Positions 33,930 to 48,100 of a DNA stretch of 64,000 bases are shown in pieces. The notes below the pieces were generated by a model. It saw only the letters and a program-made list of their open reading frames with translations. It did no database searches and was not told where the DNA came from. The stretch's first letter is position 1. Each line of letters begins with the position of its first letter. The stretch lies in NCBI RefSeq assembly GCF_949987515.2, contig NW_027192670.1:806001-870000 (forward strand), given 5' to 3'. The stretch comes from Delphinus delphis. Lineage: Eukaryota; Chordata; Mammalia; Artiodactyla; Delphinidae. The translations under genes and the position numbers were made by a program.

Positions 33930-36900
33930 AACCCTAACCCTAGCCCGAACCCTAACCCTAACCCTTCCCTGAAGCCTAACCCTCACCCGTCCCCTAATCC
34001 TAACCCATACGCTAACACTAACCCGCGCCCTCACACCTACGCTCCCCCTAAAGCGTTGTCGTACCCTCCCCTGGACCCTAAACCGTCCCCGTCCCCTAAC
34101 CCTAACCCTAGCCCGAACCCTAACCCTAACCCTTCCCCGAAGCCTGACCCTCACCCGTCCCCTAATCCTAACCCGTACGCTAACACTAACACGCGCCCTC
34201 ACACGTACGCTCCCCCAAAGCGTTGTCGTACCCTCTCCTGGACCCTAAACCGTCCCCGTCCCCTAACCCTAACCCTAGCCCGAACCCTAACCCTAATCCT
34301 TCCCCGAAGCCTGACCCTCACCCGTCCCCTAATCCTAAACCGTACGCTAACACTAACCCGCACCCTCACACGTACGCTCCCCCAAAAGCGTTGTCGTACC
34401 CTCCCCTGGACCCTAAACCGTCCCCGTCCCCTAACCCTAAATCTAGCCCAAACCCTAACCCTTCCCCGAAACCTGACCCTCACCCGTCCCCTAATCCTAA
34501 CCCGTACGCTAACACTAACCCGCGCCCTCACACGTACGTTCCCCCTACAGCGTTGTCGTACCCTCTCCTGGACCCTAAACCGTCCCCATCCCCTAACACT
34601 AACCCTAGCCCGAACCCTAACCCTAACCCTTCCCCGAAGCCTGACCCTCACCCGTCCCCTAATCCTAACCCGTACGCAAACACTATCCCGCGCCCTCACA
34701 CGTACGCTCCCCCTAAAGCGTTGTCGTACCCTCCCCTGCACCCTAAACCGTCCCCGTCCCCTAACCCTTACCCTAGCCCGAACCCTAACCCTAAACCTTC
34801 CCCGAAGCCTGACCCTCACCCGTCCCCTAATCCTAACACGTACGCTAACACTAACCGGTTCCCTCACACCTGCAATCCCCCTAAAGCGTTGTCGTACCCT
34901 CCCCTGGACCCTATACCGTCCCCGTCCCCTAACCCTAACCCTAGCCCGAACCCTAACCCTAACCCTTCCCCGAAGGCTGACCCTCACCCGTCCCCTAATC
35001 CTAACCCGTACGCTAAGACTAACCCGCACCCTCACACGTACGCTCCCCCAAAAGCGTTGTCGTACCCTCCCCTGGACCCTAAACCGTCCCCGTCCCCTAA
35101 CCCTAACCCTAGCCCGAACCCTAACCCTAACCCTTCCCCGAAGCCTGACCCTCACCCGTCCCCTAATCCTAACCCGTACGCTAACTCTAACCCGCGCCCT
35201 CACACGTACGCTCCCCCTAAAGCGTTGTCGTACCCTCCCCTGGACCCTAAACCATCTCCGTCCCCTAACCCTAACCCTAGCACGAACCCTAACCCTAATC
35301 CTTCCCCGACGCCTGACCGTCACCCGTCCCCTAATCCTAACCCATACGCTAACACTAACCCACGCCCTCACACGTACGTTCCCCCTAAAGCGTTGTCGTA
35401 CCCTCCCCTGTACCCTAAACCGTCCCCGTCCCCTAACCCTAACCCTAGCCCGAACCCTAACCCTAACCCTTCCTCGAAGCCTGACCCTCACCCGGCCCCT
35501 AATCCTAACCCGTACGCTAACACTAACCGGTTCCCTCACACCTGAAATCCCCTTAAAGCGTTGTCGTACCCTCCCCTGGACCCTATACCGTCCCCGTCCC
35601 CTAACCCTAACCCTAGCCCGAACCCTAACCCTAACCCTTCCCCGAAGGCTGACCCTCACCCGTCCCCTAATCCTAACCCGTATGCTAACACTAACCCGCA
35701 CCCTCACACGTACGCTCCCCCTAAAGCGTTGTCGTACCCTCCCTGGACCCTAAACCGTCCCCGTCCCCTAACCCTAACACTAGCCCGAACCCTAACCCTA
35801 ACCCTTCCTCGAAGCCTGACCCTCACCCGGCCCCTAATCCTAACCCGTACGCTAACACTAACCGGTTCCCTCACACCTGAAATCCCCCTAAAGCGTTGTC
35901 GTACCCTCCCTGGACCCTAAACCGTCCCCTTCCCCTAACCCTATCCCTAGCCCGAACCGTAACCCTAACCCTTCCCCGAAGCCTGACCCTCACCCGTCCC
36001 CTAATCCTAACCCGTACGCTAACACTAACCCGCGCCCTCACACGTACACTCCCCCTAAAGCGTTGTCGTGCCCTCACCTGGACGCTAAACCTTCCCCATA
36101 CCCTAACACTAACCCTAGCCCGAACCCTAACCCTAACCCTTCCCCGAAGCCTGACCCTCACCCGTCCCCTAATCCTAAACCGTACGCTAACTCTAACCCG
36201 CGCCCTCACACGTACGCTCCCCCTAAAGCGTTGTCGTACCCTCCCCTGGACCCTAAACCATCTCCGTCCCCTAACCCTAACCCTAGCACGAACCCTAACC
36301 CTAACCCTTCCCCGACGCCTGACCGTCACCCGTCCCCTAATCCTAACCCATACGCTAACACTAAGCCACGCCCTCACACGTACGTTCCCCCTAAAGCGTT
36401 GTCGTACCCTCCCCTGGACCCTAAACCGTCCCCGTCCCTTAACTATAACCCTAGCCCGAACCCTAACCCTAACCCTTCCCCGAAGCCTGACCCTTACCCG
36501 GCCCCTAATCCTAACCCGTACGCTAACACTAACCCGCGCCCTCACACGTACGCTCCCCCTAAAGCGTCGTCGTACCCTCCCCTGGACCCTAAACCGTCCC
36601 CGTCCCCTAACCCTAACCCTAGCCCGAACCCTAACCCTAACCCTTCCTCGAAGCCTGACCCTCACCCGGCCCCTAATCCTAACCCGTACGCTAACACTAA
36701 CCCGCGCCCTCACACGTACGCTCCCCCTAAAGCATTGTCGTACCCTCCCCTGGACCCTAAACCGTCCCCGTCATCTAACCCTAACCCTAGCACGAACCCT
36801 AACCCTAACGCTTCCCCGAAGCCTGACCCTCACCCGTCCCCTAATCCTAACCCGTACGCTAACACTAACCCGCGCCCTCACACGTACCCTCCCCCTAAAG

Positions 36901-39900
36901 CGTTGTCGTACCCTCCCCTGGACCCTAAACCGTCCCCGTCCCCTAACCCTAACCCTAGCCCGAACCCTAACCCTAACCCTTCCCCGAAGCCTGACCCTCA
37001 CCCGTCCCCTAATCTTAACCCGTACGCTAACCCTAACCCACGCCCTCACACGTACGCTCCCCCTAAAGCATGGTCGTACCCTCCCCTGAACCCTAAACCG
37101 TCTCCGTCCCCTAACCCTAACCCTAGCCCGAACCCTAACCCTAACCCTTCCCCGAAGGCTGACCCTCACCCGTCCCCTAATCCTAACCCGTACGCTAAGA
37201 CTAACCCGCACCCTCACACGTACGCTCCCCCTAAAGCGTTGTCGTACCCTCCCCTGAACCCTAAACCGTCCCCGTCCCCTAACACTAACCCTAGACCGAA
37301 ACCTAACCCTAACACTTCCCCGAAGCCTGACCCTCACCCGTCCCCTATTCCTAACCCGTACGCTAACACTAACCCGCGCCCTCACACGTACGCTCCCCCT
37401 AAAGTGTTGTCGTACCCTCCCCTGGACCCTAAACCGTCCCCGTCCCCTAACTCTAACCCTAGCCCGAACCCTAACCCTAACCCTTCCCCGAAGCCTGAAC
37501 CTCACCCGTCCCCTAATCCTAACCCGTACGCTAACACTAACCCGCGCCCTCACACGTACGCTCCCCCTAAAGCGTTGTCGTACACTCACCTGGACCCTAA
37601 ACCTTCCCCGTCCCCTAACCCTAACCCTAGCCCGAACCCTAACCCTAACCCTTCCCCGAAGCCTGACCCTCACCCGTCCCCTAATCCTAAACCGTACGCT
37701 AACACTATCCCGCGCCCTCACACGTACGCTCCCCCTAAAGCGTTGTCGTACCCTCCCCTGGACCCTAAACCGTCCCTGTCCCCTAACCCTAACCCTAGCC
37801 CAAACCCTAACCCTTCCCCGAAACCTGACCCTCACCCGTCCCCTAATCCTAACCCGTACGCTAACACTAACCCGCGCCCTCACACGTACGCTCCCCCTAA
37901 AGCGTTGTCGTACCCTCCCCTGGACCCTAAACCGTCCCCGTCCCCTAACCCTAACCCTAGCCCGAACCCTAACCCTAACCCTTCCCCAGAGCCTGACCCT
38001 CACCCGTCCCCTAATCCTAACCCGTACACTAACACTAACTCATGCCCTCACACATACGCTCCCCCTAAAGCGTTGTCGTACCCTCCCCTGGACCCTAAAC
38101 CGTCCCCTTCCCCTAACCCTAACCCTACACCGAACCCTAACCCTAACACTTCCCCGAAGCCTGACCCCCACGCGTCCCCTAATCCTAACCCGTACGCTAA
38201 CACTAACCCGCGCCCTCACACGTACGCTCCCCCTAAAGCGTTGTCGTACCCTCCCCTGGAACCTAAACCGGCCCCGTCTCCTAACCCTAACCCTACCCTG
38301 AACCCTAACCCTAACCCTTCCCCGAAGCCTGACCCTCACCCGTTCCCTAATCCTAACCCATACGCTAACACTAACCCGTGCCCTCACATATACGCTCCCC
38401 CTAAAGCGTTGTCGTACCCTCCCCTGGACCCTAAACCGTCCCCGTCCCCTAACCCTAACCCTAGCCCGAACCCTAACCCTAACCCTTCCCCGAAGCCTGA
38501 TCCTCACCCGTCCCCTAATCCTAACCCGTACGCTAACACTAACCCGTGCCCTCACACGTACGCTCCCCCTAAAGCGTTATCATACCCTCCCCTGGACCCT
38601 AAACTGTCCATGTCCCCTAACCCTAACCCTAGCCCGAACCCTAACCCTAACCCTTCCCCGAAGCCTGACCCTCACCCGTCCCCTAATCCTAACCCGTACG
38701 CTAACACTAACCCGCGCCCTCACACGTACCCTCCCCCTAAAGCGTGGTCGTACCCTCCCCTGGACCCTAAACCGTCCCCGTCCCCTAACCCTAACCCTAG
38801 CCCGAACCCTAACCCTAACCCTTCCCCGAAGCCTGACCCTCACCCGTCCCCTAATCCTAACCCGTACGCTAACACTAACCCGCGCCCTCACACGTACACT
38901 CCCCCTAAAGCATTGTCGTACCCACCCCTGGACCCTAAACCGTCCCCATCCCCTAACCCTAACCCTAGCGCGAACCGTAACCCTAACCCTTCCCCGAAGC
39001 CTGACCCTCACCCGTCCCCTAATCCTAACCCGTACACTAACACTAACCTGCGCCCTCACACGTACGCTCCCCCTAAAGCGTTGTCGTACCCTCCCCTGGA
39101 CCCTAAACCGTCCCCGTCCCCTAACCCTAACCCTACCACAAACCCTAACCCTAACCCTTCCCCGAAGCCTGACCCTCACCCGTCCCCTAATCCTAACCCG
39201 TACGCTAACACTAACCTGCGCCCTCACACGTACGCTCCCCCTAAAGCGTTGTCGTACCCTCCCCTGGACCCTAAACCGTCCCCGTCCCCTAACCCTAACC
39301 CTAGCCAGAACCCTAACCCTAACCCTTCCCCGAAGCCTGACCCTCACCCGTCCCCTAATCCTAACCCGTACGCTAACACTAACCCGCGCCCTCACACGTA
39401 TGCTCCCCCTAAAGCATTGTCGTACCCTCACCTGGACCCTAAACCGTCCCCATCCCCTAACCCTAACCCTAGCCGAACCCTAACCGTAACACTTCCTCAG
39501 AGCCTGACTCTCACCCGTCCCCTAATCCTAACACGAACGCTAACACTAACCCGCGCCCTCACACGTACGCTCCCCTAAAACGTTGTCGTACCCTCCCCTG
39601 GACCCTAAACTGTCCCCGTCCCCTAACACTAACCCTAGACCGAACCTTAACCCTAGCTCTTCCCCGAAGCCTGACACTCACCCGTCCCCTAATCCTAACC
39701 CGTACGCTAACACTAACCCGATCCCTCACACCTACACTCCCCCTAAAGCGTTGTCGTACCCTCCCCTGGAACCTAAACCGTCCCCGTCCCCTAACCCTAA
39801 CCCTAGCCCGAACCCTAACCCTAACCCTTCCCCGAAGCCTGACCCTCACCCGTCCCCTAATCCTAACCCGTACGCAAACACTATCCCGCGCCCTCACACG

Positions 39901-40250
39901 TACGCTCCCCCTAAAGCGTTGTCGTACCCTCCCCTGGACCCTAAACCGTCCCTGTCCCCTAACCCTAACCCTAGCCCGAACCCTAACCCTAACCCTTCCC
40001 CGAAGCATGACCCTCACCCGTCCCCTAATCCTAACCCGTACGCTAACACTAACCGGCGCCCTCACATCTACGCTCCCCTTAAAGCGTTGTCGTACCCTCC
40101 CCTGGACCCTAAACCGTCCCCTTCCCCTAACCCTATCCCTAGCCCGAACCGTAACCCTAACCCTTCCCCGAAGCCTGACCCTCACCCGTCCCCTAATCCT
40201 AACCCGTACGCTAACACTAACCCACGCCCTCACAAGTACGCTCCCCCTAA
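33930..40250 (-). repeat. Large duplicated block, copy B
   Basis: Nearly identical to copy A, with only isolated substitutions where I compared them: AAATCTAGCCC at about 34,439 against AAACCTAGCCC at about 27,399, and TCTCCGTCCCC at about 37,102 against TCTCCGTTCCC at about 30,567. It is shorter than A because three units are missing between about 35,760 and 35,900, and one near its start. Similarity ends at about 40,255, where CGTTGTCCTACCC replaces CGTTGTCATACCC. Confidence 0.85.
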
Positions 40251-40254
40251 AGCG

Positions 40255-43200
40255 TTGTCCTACCCTCACCTGGACCCTAAACCTTCCTCGTCCCCTAACC
40301 CTAACCCTAGCCCGAACCCTAACCCTAACCCTTCCCCGAAGCCTGACCCTCACCCGTCCCCTAATCCTAACCCGTACGCTATCTCTAACCCACGCCCTCA
40401 CACGTACGCTCCCCCTAAAGCGTTGTCGTACCCTCCCCTGGACCCTAAACCATCTCCGTCCCCTAACCCTAACCCTAGCACGAACCCTAACCCTAACCCT
40501 TCCCCGACGCCTGACCGTCACCCGTCCCCTAATCCTAACCCATACGCTAACACTAACCCACGCCCTCAGACGTACGTTCCCCCTAAAGCGTTGTCGTACC
40601 CTTCCCTGGACCCTAAACCGTCCCCGTCCCCTAACCCTAATACTAGCCCGAACCCTAACCCTAAGACTTCCCCGAAGCCTGACCCTCACCCGTCCCCTAA
40701 TCCTAACCCGTACGCTAACACTAACCCGCGCCCTCACACGTACGCTCCCCCTAAAGCGTTGTCATACCCTCCCCTGGACCCTAAACTGTCCCAGTCCCCT
40801 AACCCTAACCCTAGCCCGAACCCTAACCCTAACCCTTCCCCGAAGCCTGACCCTCACCCGTCCCCTAATCCTAACCCGTACGCTAACACTAACCCGCGCC
40901 CTCACACGTACCTTCCCCCTAAAGTTCGTCGTACCCTCCCCTGGACCCTAAACCGTCCCCGTCCCCTAACCCTAACCCTAGCCCGAACCCTAACCCTAAC
41001 CCTTCCTCGAAGCCTGACCCTCACCCGTCCCCTAATCCTAACCCGTACGCTAACACTAACCCGCGCCCTCACATGTACGCTCCCCCTAAAGCATTATCGT
41101 ACCCTCCCCTGGACCCTAAACCGTCCCCGTCATCTAACCCTAATCCTAGCACGAACCCTAACCCTAACGCTTCCCTGAAGGATGACCCTCACCCGTCCCC
41201 TAATCCTAACCCGTACGCTAACACTAAACCGCGCCCTCACACGTACGTTCCCCTAAAGCGTTGTCGTACCCTCTCCTGGACCCTAAACCATCCCCGTCCC
41301 CTAACCCTAAACCTAGCCCGAACCCTAACCCTAACCCTTCCCCGAAGCCTGACCCTCACCCGTCCCCTAATCCTAACCCGTACGCTAACACTAACCCGCG
41401 CCCTCACACGTACGCTCCCCCTAAAGCGTTGTCATACCCACCCCTGGACCCTAAACTGTCCCAGTCCCCTAACCCTAACCCTAGCCCGAACCCTAACCCT
41501 AACCCTTCCCTGAAACCTGACCCTCACCCGTCCCCTAATCCTAACCCGTACGCTAACACTAACCCGCGCCCTCACACGTACCCTCCCCCTAAAGCGTCGT
41601 CGTACCCTCCCCTGGACCCTAAACCGTCCCCGTCCCCTAACCCTAACCCTAGCCCGAACCCTAACCCTAACCCTTCCTCGAAGCCTGACCCTCACCCGTC
41701 CCCTAATCCTAACCCGTACGCTAACACTAACCCGCGCCCTCACATGTACGCTCCCCCTAAAGCATTGTCGTACCCTCCCCTGGACCCTAAACCGTCCCCT
41801 TCCCCTAACCCTATCCCTAGCCCGAACCCTAACCCTAACCCTTCCCCGAAGCCTGACCCTCACCCGTCCCCTAATCCTAACCTGTACGCTATCTCTAACC
41901 CACGCCCTCACACGTACGCTCCCCCTAAAGCGTTGTCGTACCCTCCCCTGGACCCTAAACCATCTCCGTCCCCTAACCCTAACCCTAGCACGAACCCTAA
42001 CCCTAACCCTTCCCCGAAGCCTGACCCTCACCCGTCCCCTAATCCTAACCCGTACGCTAACACTAACCCGCGCCCTCACACGTACCTTCCCCCTAAAGTT
42101 CGTCGTACCCTCCCCTGGACCCTAAACCGTCCCCGTCCCCTAACCCTAACCCTAGCCCGAACCCTAACCCTAACCCTTCCTCGAAGCCTGACCCTCACCC
42201 GTCCCCTAATCCTAACCCGTACGCTAACACTAACCCGCGCCCTCACATGTACGCTCCCCCTAAAGCATTATCGTACCCTCCCCTGGACCCTAAACCGTCC
42301 CCGTCATCTAACCCTAATCCTAGCACGAACCCTAACCCTAACGCTTCCCTGAAGCATGACCCTCACCCGTCCCCTAATCCTAACCCGTACGCTAACACTA
42401 ACCCGCGCCCTCACACGTACGTTCCCCTAAAGCGTTGTCGTACCCTCTCCTGGACCCTAAACCATCCCCGTCCCCTAACCCTAACCCTAGCCCGAACCCT
42501 AACCCTAACCCTTCCCCGAAGCCTGACCCTCACCCGTCCCCTAATCCTAACCCGTACGCTAACACTAACCCGCGCCCTCACACGTACGCTCCCCCTAAAG
42601 CGTTGTCATACCCTCCCCTGGACCCTAAACTGTCCCAGTCCCCTAACCCTAACCCTAGCCCGAACCCTAACCCTAACCCTTCCCTGAAGCCTGACCCTCA
42701 CCCGTCCCCTAATCCTAACCCGTACGCTAACACTAACCCGCGCCCTCACACGTACCCTCCCCCTAAAGCGTCGTCGTACCCTCCCCTGGACCCTAAACCG
42801 TCCCCGTCCCCTAACCCTAACCCTAGCCCGAACCCTAACCCTAACCCTTCCTCGAAGCCTGACCCTCACCCGTCCCCTAATCCTAACCCGTACGCTAACA
42901 CTAACCCGCGCCCTCACATGTACGCTCCCCCTAAAGCATTGTCGTACCCTCCCTTGGACCCTAAACCGTCCCCTTCCCCTAACCCTATCCCTAGACGAAC
43001 CCTAACCCTAACCCTTCTCCGAAGCCTGACCCTCACCCGTCCCCTAATCCTAACCCGTACGCTATCTCTAACCCACGTCCTCACACGTACGCTCCCCCTA
43101 AAGCGTTGTCGTACCCTCCCCTGGACCCTAAACCATCTCCGTCCCCTAACCCTAACCCTAGCACGAACCCTAACCCTAACCCTTCCCCGACGCCTGACCG

Positions 43201-44440
43201 TCACCCGTCCCCTAATCCTAACCCATACGCTAACACTAACCCACGCCCTCAGACGTACGTTCCCCCTAAAGCGTTGTCGTACCCTTCCCTGGACCCTAAA
43301 CCGTCCCCGTCCCCTAACCCTAATACTAGCCCGAACCCTAACCCTAAGACTTCCCCGAAGCCTGACCCTCACCCGTCCCCTAATCCTAACCCGTACGCTA
43401 ACACTAACCCGCGCCCTCACACGTACGCTCCCCCTAAAGCGTTGTCATACCCTCCCCTGGACCCTAAACTGTCCCAGTCCCCTAACCCTAACCCTAGCCC
43501 GAACCCTAACCCTAACCCTTCCCCGAAGCCTGACCCTCACCCGTCCCCTAATCCTAACCCGTACGCTAACACTAACCCGCGCCCTCACACGTACCTTCCC
43601 CCTAAAGTTCGTCGTACCCTCCCCTGGACCCTAAACCGTCCCCGTCCCCTAACCCTAACCCTAGCCCGAACCCTAACCCTAACCCTTCCTCGAAGCCTGA
43701 CCCTCACCCGTCCCCTAATCCTAACCCGTACGCTAACACTAACCCGCGCCCTCACATGTACGCTCCCCCTAAAGCATTATCGTACCCTCCCCTGGACCCT
43801 AAACCGTCCCCGTCATCTAACCCTAATCCTAGCACGAACCCTAACCCTAACGCTTCCCTGAAGCATGACCCTCACCCGTCCCCTAATCCTAACCCGTACG
43901 CTAACACTAACCCGCGCCCTCACACGTACGTTCCCCTAAAGCGTTGTCGTACCCTCTCCTGGACCCTAAACCATCCCCGTCCCCTAACCCTAACCCTAGC
44001 CCGAACCCTAACCCTAACCCTTCCCCGAAGCCTGACCCTCACCCGTCCCCTAATCCTAACCCGTACGCTAACACTAACCCGCGCCCTCACACGTACGCTC
44101 CCCCTAAAGCGTTGTCATACCCTCCCCTGGACCCTAAACTGTCCCAGTCCCCTAACCCTAACCCTAGCCCGAACCCTAACCCTAACCCTTCCTCGAAGCC
44201 TGACCCTTACCCGTCCCCTAATCCTAACCCGTACGCTAACACTAACCCGCGCCCTCACACGTACCCTCCCCCTAAAGCGTCGTCGTACCCTCCCCTGGAC
44301 CCTAAACCGTCCCCGTCCCCTAACCCTAACCCTAGCCCGAACCCTAACCCTAACCCTTCCTCGAAGCCTGACCCTCACCCGTCCCCTAATCCTAACCCGT
44401 ACGCTAACACTAACCCGCGCCCTCACATGTACGCTCCCCC
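40255..44440 (-). repeat. Higher-order repeat of 7 and 9 satellite units
   Basis: The rare variant CTAAAGTTCGTCG occurs at 40,919, 42,093 and 43,602. The rare AAACCATCCCCG follows it at the same distance each time (CCCTAAACC at 41,281, 42,455 and 43,964). The steps are 1,174 bp (7 units less 2 bp) and 1,509 bp (9 units less 3 bp). The 7-unit copy lacks two units present in the 9-unit copy. Text upstream of 40,951 reappears 2,683 bp later, the sum of the two steps. Confidence 0.85.
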
Positions 44441-45139
44441 TAAAGCATTGTCGTACCCTCCCCTGGACCCTAAACCGTCCCCTTCCCCTAACCCTATCCC
44501 TAGCCCGAACCGTAACCCTAACCCTTCCCCGAAGCCTGACCCTCACCCGTCCCCTAATCCTAACCCGTACGCTAACACTAAACCGCGCCCTCACACGTAC
44601 GCTCCCCCTAAAGCGTTGTCGTGCCCTCACCTGGACCCTAAACCTTCCCCGTCCCCTAACCCTAACCCTAGCCCGAACCCTAACCCTAACCCTTCCCCGA
44701 AGCCTGACCCTCACCCGGCCCCTAATCCTAAACCGTACGCTAACTCTAACCCGCGCCCTCACACGTACGCTCCCCCTAAAGCATTGTCGTACCCTCCCCT
44801 GGACCCTAAACCATCTCCGTCCCCTAACCCTAACCCTAGCACGAACCCTATCCCTAACCCTTCCCCGAAACCTGACACTCACCCGTCCCCTAATCCTAAC
44901 CCATAAGCTAACACTAACCCACGCCCTCACACGTACGTTCCCCCTAAAGCGTTGTCGTACCCTCCCCTGGACCCTAAACCGTCCCCGTCCCCTAACCCTA
45001 ACCCTAGCCCGAACCCTAACCCTAACCCTTCCCCGAAGCCTGACCCTCACCCGACCCCTAATCCTAACCCGTACGCTAACACTAACCCGCGCCCTCACAC
45101 GTACGCTCCCCCTAAAGCGTTGTCATACCCTCCCCTGGA

Positions 45140-45190
45140 CCCTAAACTGTCCCAGTCCCCTAACCCTAACCCTAACCCTAGCCCGAACCC
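45140..45190. repeat. One-hexamer expansion in a 168-bp unit
   Basis: CCCCTAACCCTAACCCTAAC here has one extra CCCTAA before CCCTAGCCCG compared with neighbouring units, a gain of exactly 6 bp. Confidence 0.8.
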
Positions 45191-48100
45191 TAACCCTAAC
45201 CCTTCCCCGAAGCCTGACCCTCACCCGTCCCCTAATCCTAACCCGTACGCTAACACTAACCCGCGCCCTCACACGTACCCTCCCCCTAAAGCGTTGTCGT
45301 ACCCTCCCCTGGACCCTAAACCGTCCCCGTCCCCTAACCCTAACCCTAGCCCGAACACTAACTCTAAGCCTTCCCCGAAGCCTGACCCTCACCCGTCCCC
45401 TAATCCTAACACGTACGCTAACACTAACACGCGCCCTCACACGTACGCTCCCCCTAAAGCGTTGTCGTACCCTCCCCTGGACCCTAAACCGTCCCCGTCC
45501 CCTAACCCTAACCCTAGCCCGAACCCTAACCCTAACCTTTCCCCGAAGCCTGACCCTCACCCGTCCCATAATCCTAACCCGTACGCTAACACTAACCCAC
45601 GCCCTCACACGTACGCTCCCCCTAAAGCGTTGTCGTACCCTACCCTGGACCCTAAACCGTCCCCGTCCCCTAACCCTAACCCTAGCCCGAACCCTAACCC
45701 TAACCCTTCCCCGAAGCCTGACCCTCACTCGTCCCCTAATCCTAACCCGTACGCTAACACTTACCCGCGCCCTCACACGTATGCTCCCCCTAAAGCGTTG
45801 TCGTACCCTCCCCTGGACCCTAAACCGTCCCCGTCCCCTAACCCTAACCCTAGCCCAAACCGTAACCCTAACCCTTCCCCGAAGCCTGACCCTCACCCGT
45901 CCCCTAATGCTAACCCGTACGCTAACACTAACCCGCACCCTCACATGAACGCTCCCCCTAAAGCGTTGTCGTACCCTCCCCTGGACCCTAAACCGTCCCC
46001 GTCCCCTAAACCTATCCCTAGCCCAAACCCTAACCCTAATCCTTCCCCGAAGACTGACCCTCACCCGTCCCCTAATCCTAAACCGTACGCTAACACTAAC
46101 CCGCACCCTCACACGTACGCTCCCCCAAAAGCGTTGTCGTACCCTCCCCTGGACCCTAAACCGTCCCCGTCCCCTAACCCTAACCATAGCCCAAACCCTA
46201 ACCCTAAGCCTTCCCCGAAGCCTGACCCTCACCCGTCCCCTAATCCTAACCCGTACGCTAACACTAACACGCGCCCTCACACGTACGCTCCCCCTAAAGC
46301 GTTGTCGTACCCTCCCCTGAACCTTAAACCGTCCCCGTCCCCTAACCCTAACCCTAGCCCGAACCCTAACCCTAACGCTTCCCCGAAGCCTGACCCTCAC
46401 CCGTACCCTAATCCTAACACGTACGCTAACACTAACCCGCGCCCTCACACGTACCCTCCCCCTAAAGCGTTGTCGTACCCTCCCCTGGACCCTAAACCGT
46501 CCCCGTCCCCTAAACCTATCCCTAGCCCAAACCCTAACCCTAATCCTTCCCCGAAGCCTGACCCTCACCCGTCCCCTAATCCTAACCCGTACGCTAACAC
46601 TAACCCGAACCCTCACACGTACGCTCGCCCTAAAGCATTGTCGTACCCTCCCCTGGACCCTAAACCGTCCCCGTCCCCTAAACCTAACCCTAGCCCGAAC
46701 CCTAACCCTAAGCCTTCCCCGAAGCCTGACCCTCACCCGTCCCATAATCCTAACCCGTACGCTAACACTAACCCGCGCCCTCACAGGTGCGCTCCCCCTA
46801 AAGCGTAGTCGTACCCTCCCCGGGACCCTAAACCGTCCCCGTACCCTAACCCTAACCCTAGCCCGAACCCTAACCCTAACCCTTCCCCGAAGCCTGACCC
46901 TCACCCGTCCCCTAATCCTAACCCGTACGCTAACACTAACCCGCGCCCTCACACCTACGGTCCCCCTAAAGCGTTGTCGTACCCTCACCTGGACCCTAAA
47001 CCGTCCCCGTCCCCGTCCCCTAACCCTAGCCCAAACCCTAACCCTAATCCTACCCCGAAGCCTGACCCTCACCCGTCCACTAATCCTAACCCGTACGCTA
47101 ACACTAACCCGCGCCCTCACACGTACGCTCCCCCTAAAGCGTTGTCGTACCCTCCCCTGGACCCTAAACCGTCCCCGTCCCCTAAACCTAACCCTACCCC
47201 AAACCCTAAACCTAAACCTTCCCCGAAGCCTGACCCTCACGCGTCCCCTAATCGTAACCCGTAGGCTAACACTAACCCGCGCCCTCACACGTACGCTCCC
47301 CCTAAAGCGTTGTCGTACCCTCCCCTGGACCCTAAACCGTCCCCGTCCCCTAACCCTAACCCTAGCCCGAACCCTACCCCTAAGCCTTCCCCTAAGCCTG
47401 ACCCACACCCGTCCCCTAATCCTAACCCATACGCTAACACTAACCCGCGTCCTCACACGTACGCTCCCCCTAAAGCGTTGTCGTACCCTCCCCTGGACCC
47501 TAAACCGTCCCCGTCCCCTAACCCTAACCCTAGCAGGAACCCTAACCCTAACCCTTCCCCGAAGCCTTACCCTCACCCGTCCCCTAATCCTAACCCGTAC
47601 GCTAACACTAACCCTCGCCCTCACACGTACGCTCCCCCTAAAGCGTTGTCGTACCCTCCGCTGGACCCTAAACCGTCCCCGTCCCCTAACACTAACCCTA
47701 GCCCGAACCCTAACCCTAACCCTTTCCCGAAGCCTGAACCTCACCCGTCCCCTAATCCTATCCCGTACGCTAACACTAACCCGTGCCCTCACACGTGCGC
47801 TCCCCCTAAAGCGTTGTCGTACCCTCCCCTGGACCCTAAACCGTCCCCGTACCCTAACCCTAACCCTAGCCCGAACCCTAACCCTAACCCTTCCCCGAAG
47901 CCTGACCCACACCCGTCCCCTAATCCTAACCCGTACGCTGACACTAACCCGCGCCCTCACACCTACGCTCCCCCTAAAGCGTTGTCGTACCCTCCCCTGG
48001 AACCTAAACCGTCCCCGTCCCCTAACCCTAACCCTAGCCCAAACCCTAACCCTTCCCCGAAACCTGACCCTCACCCGTCCCCTAATCCTAACCCGTACGC

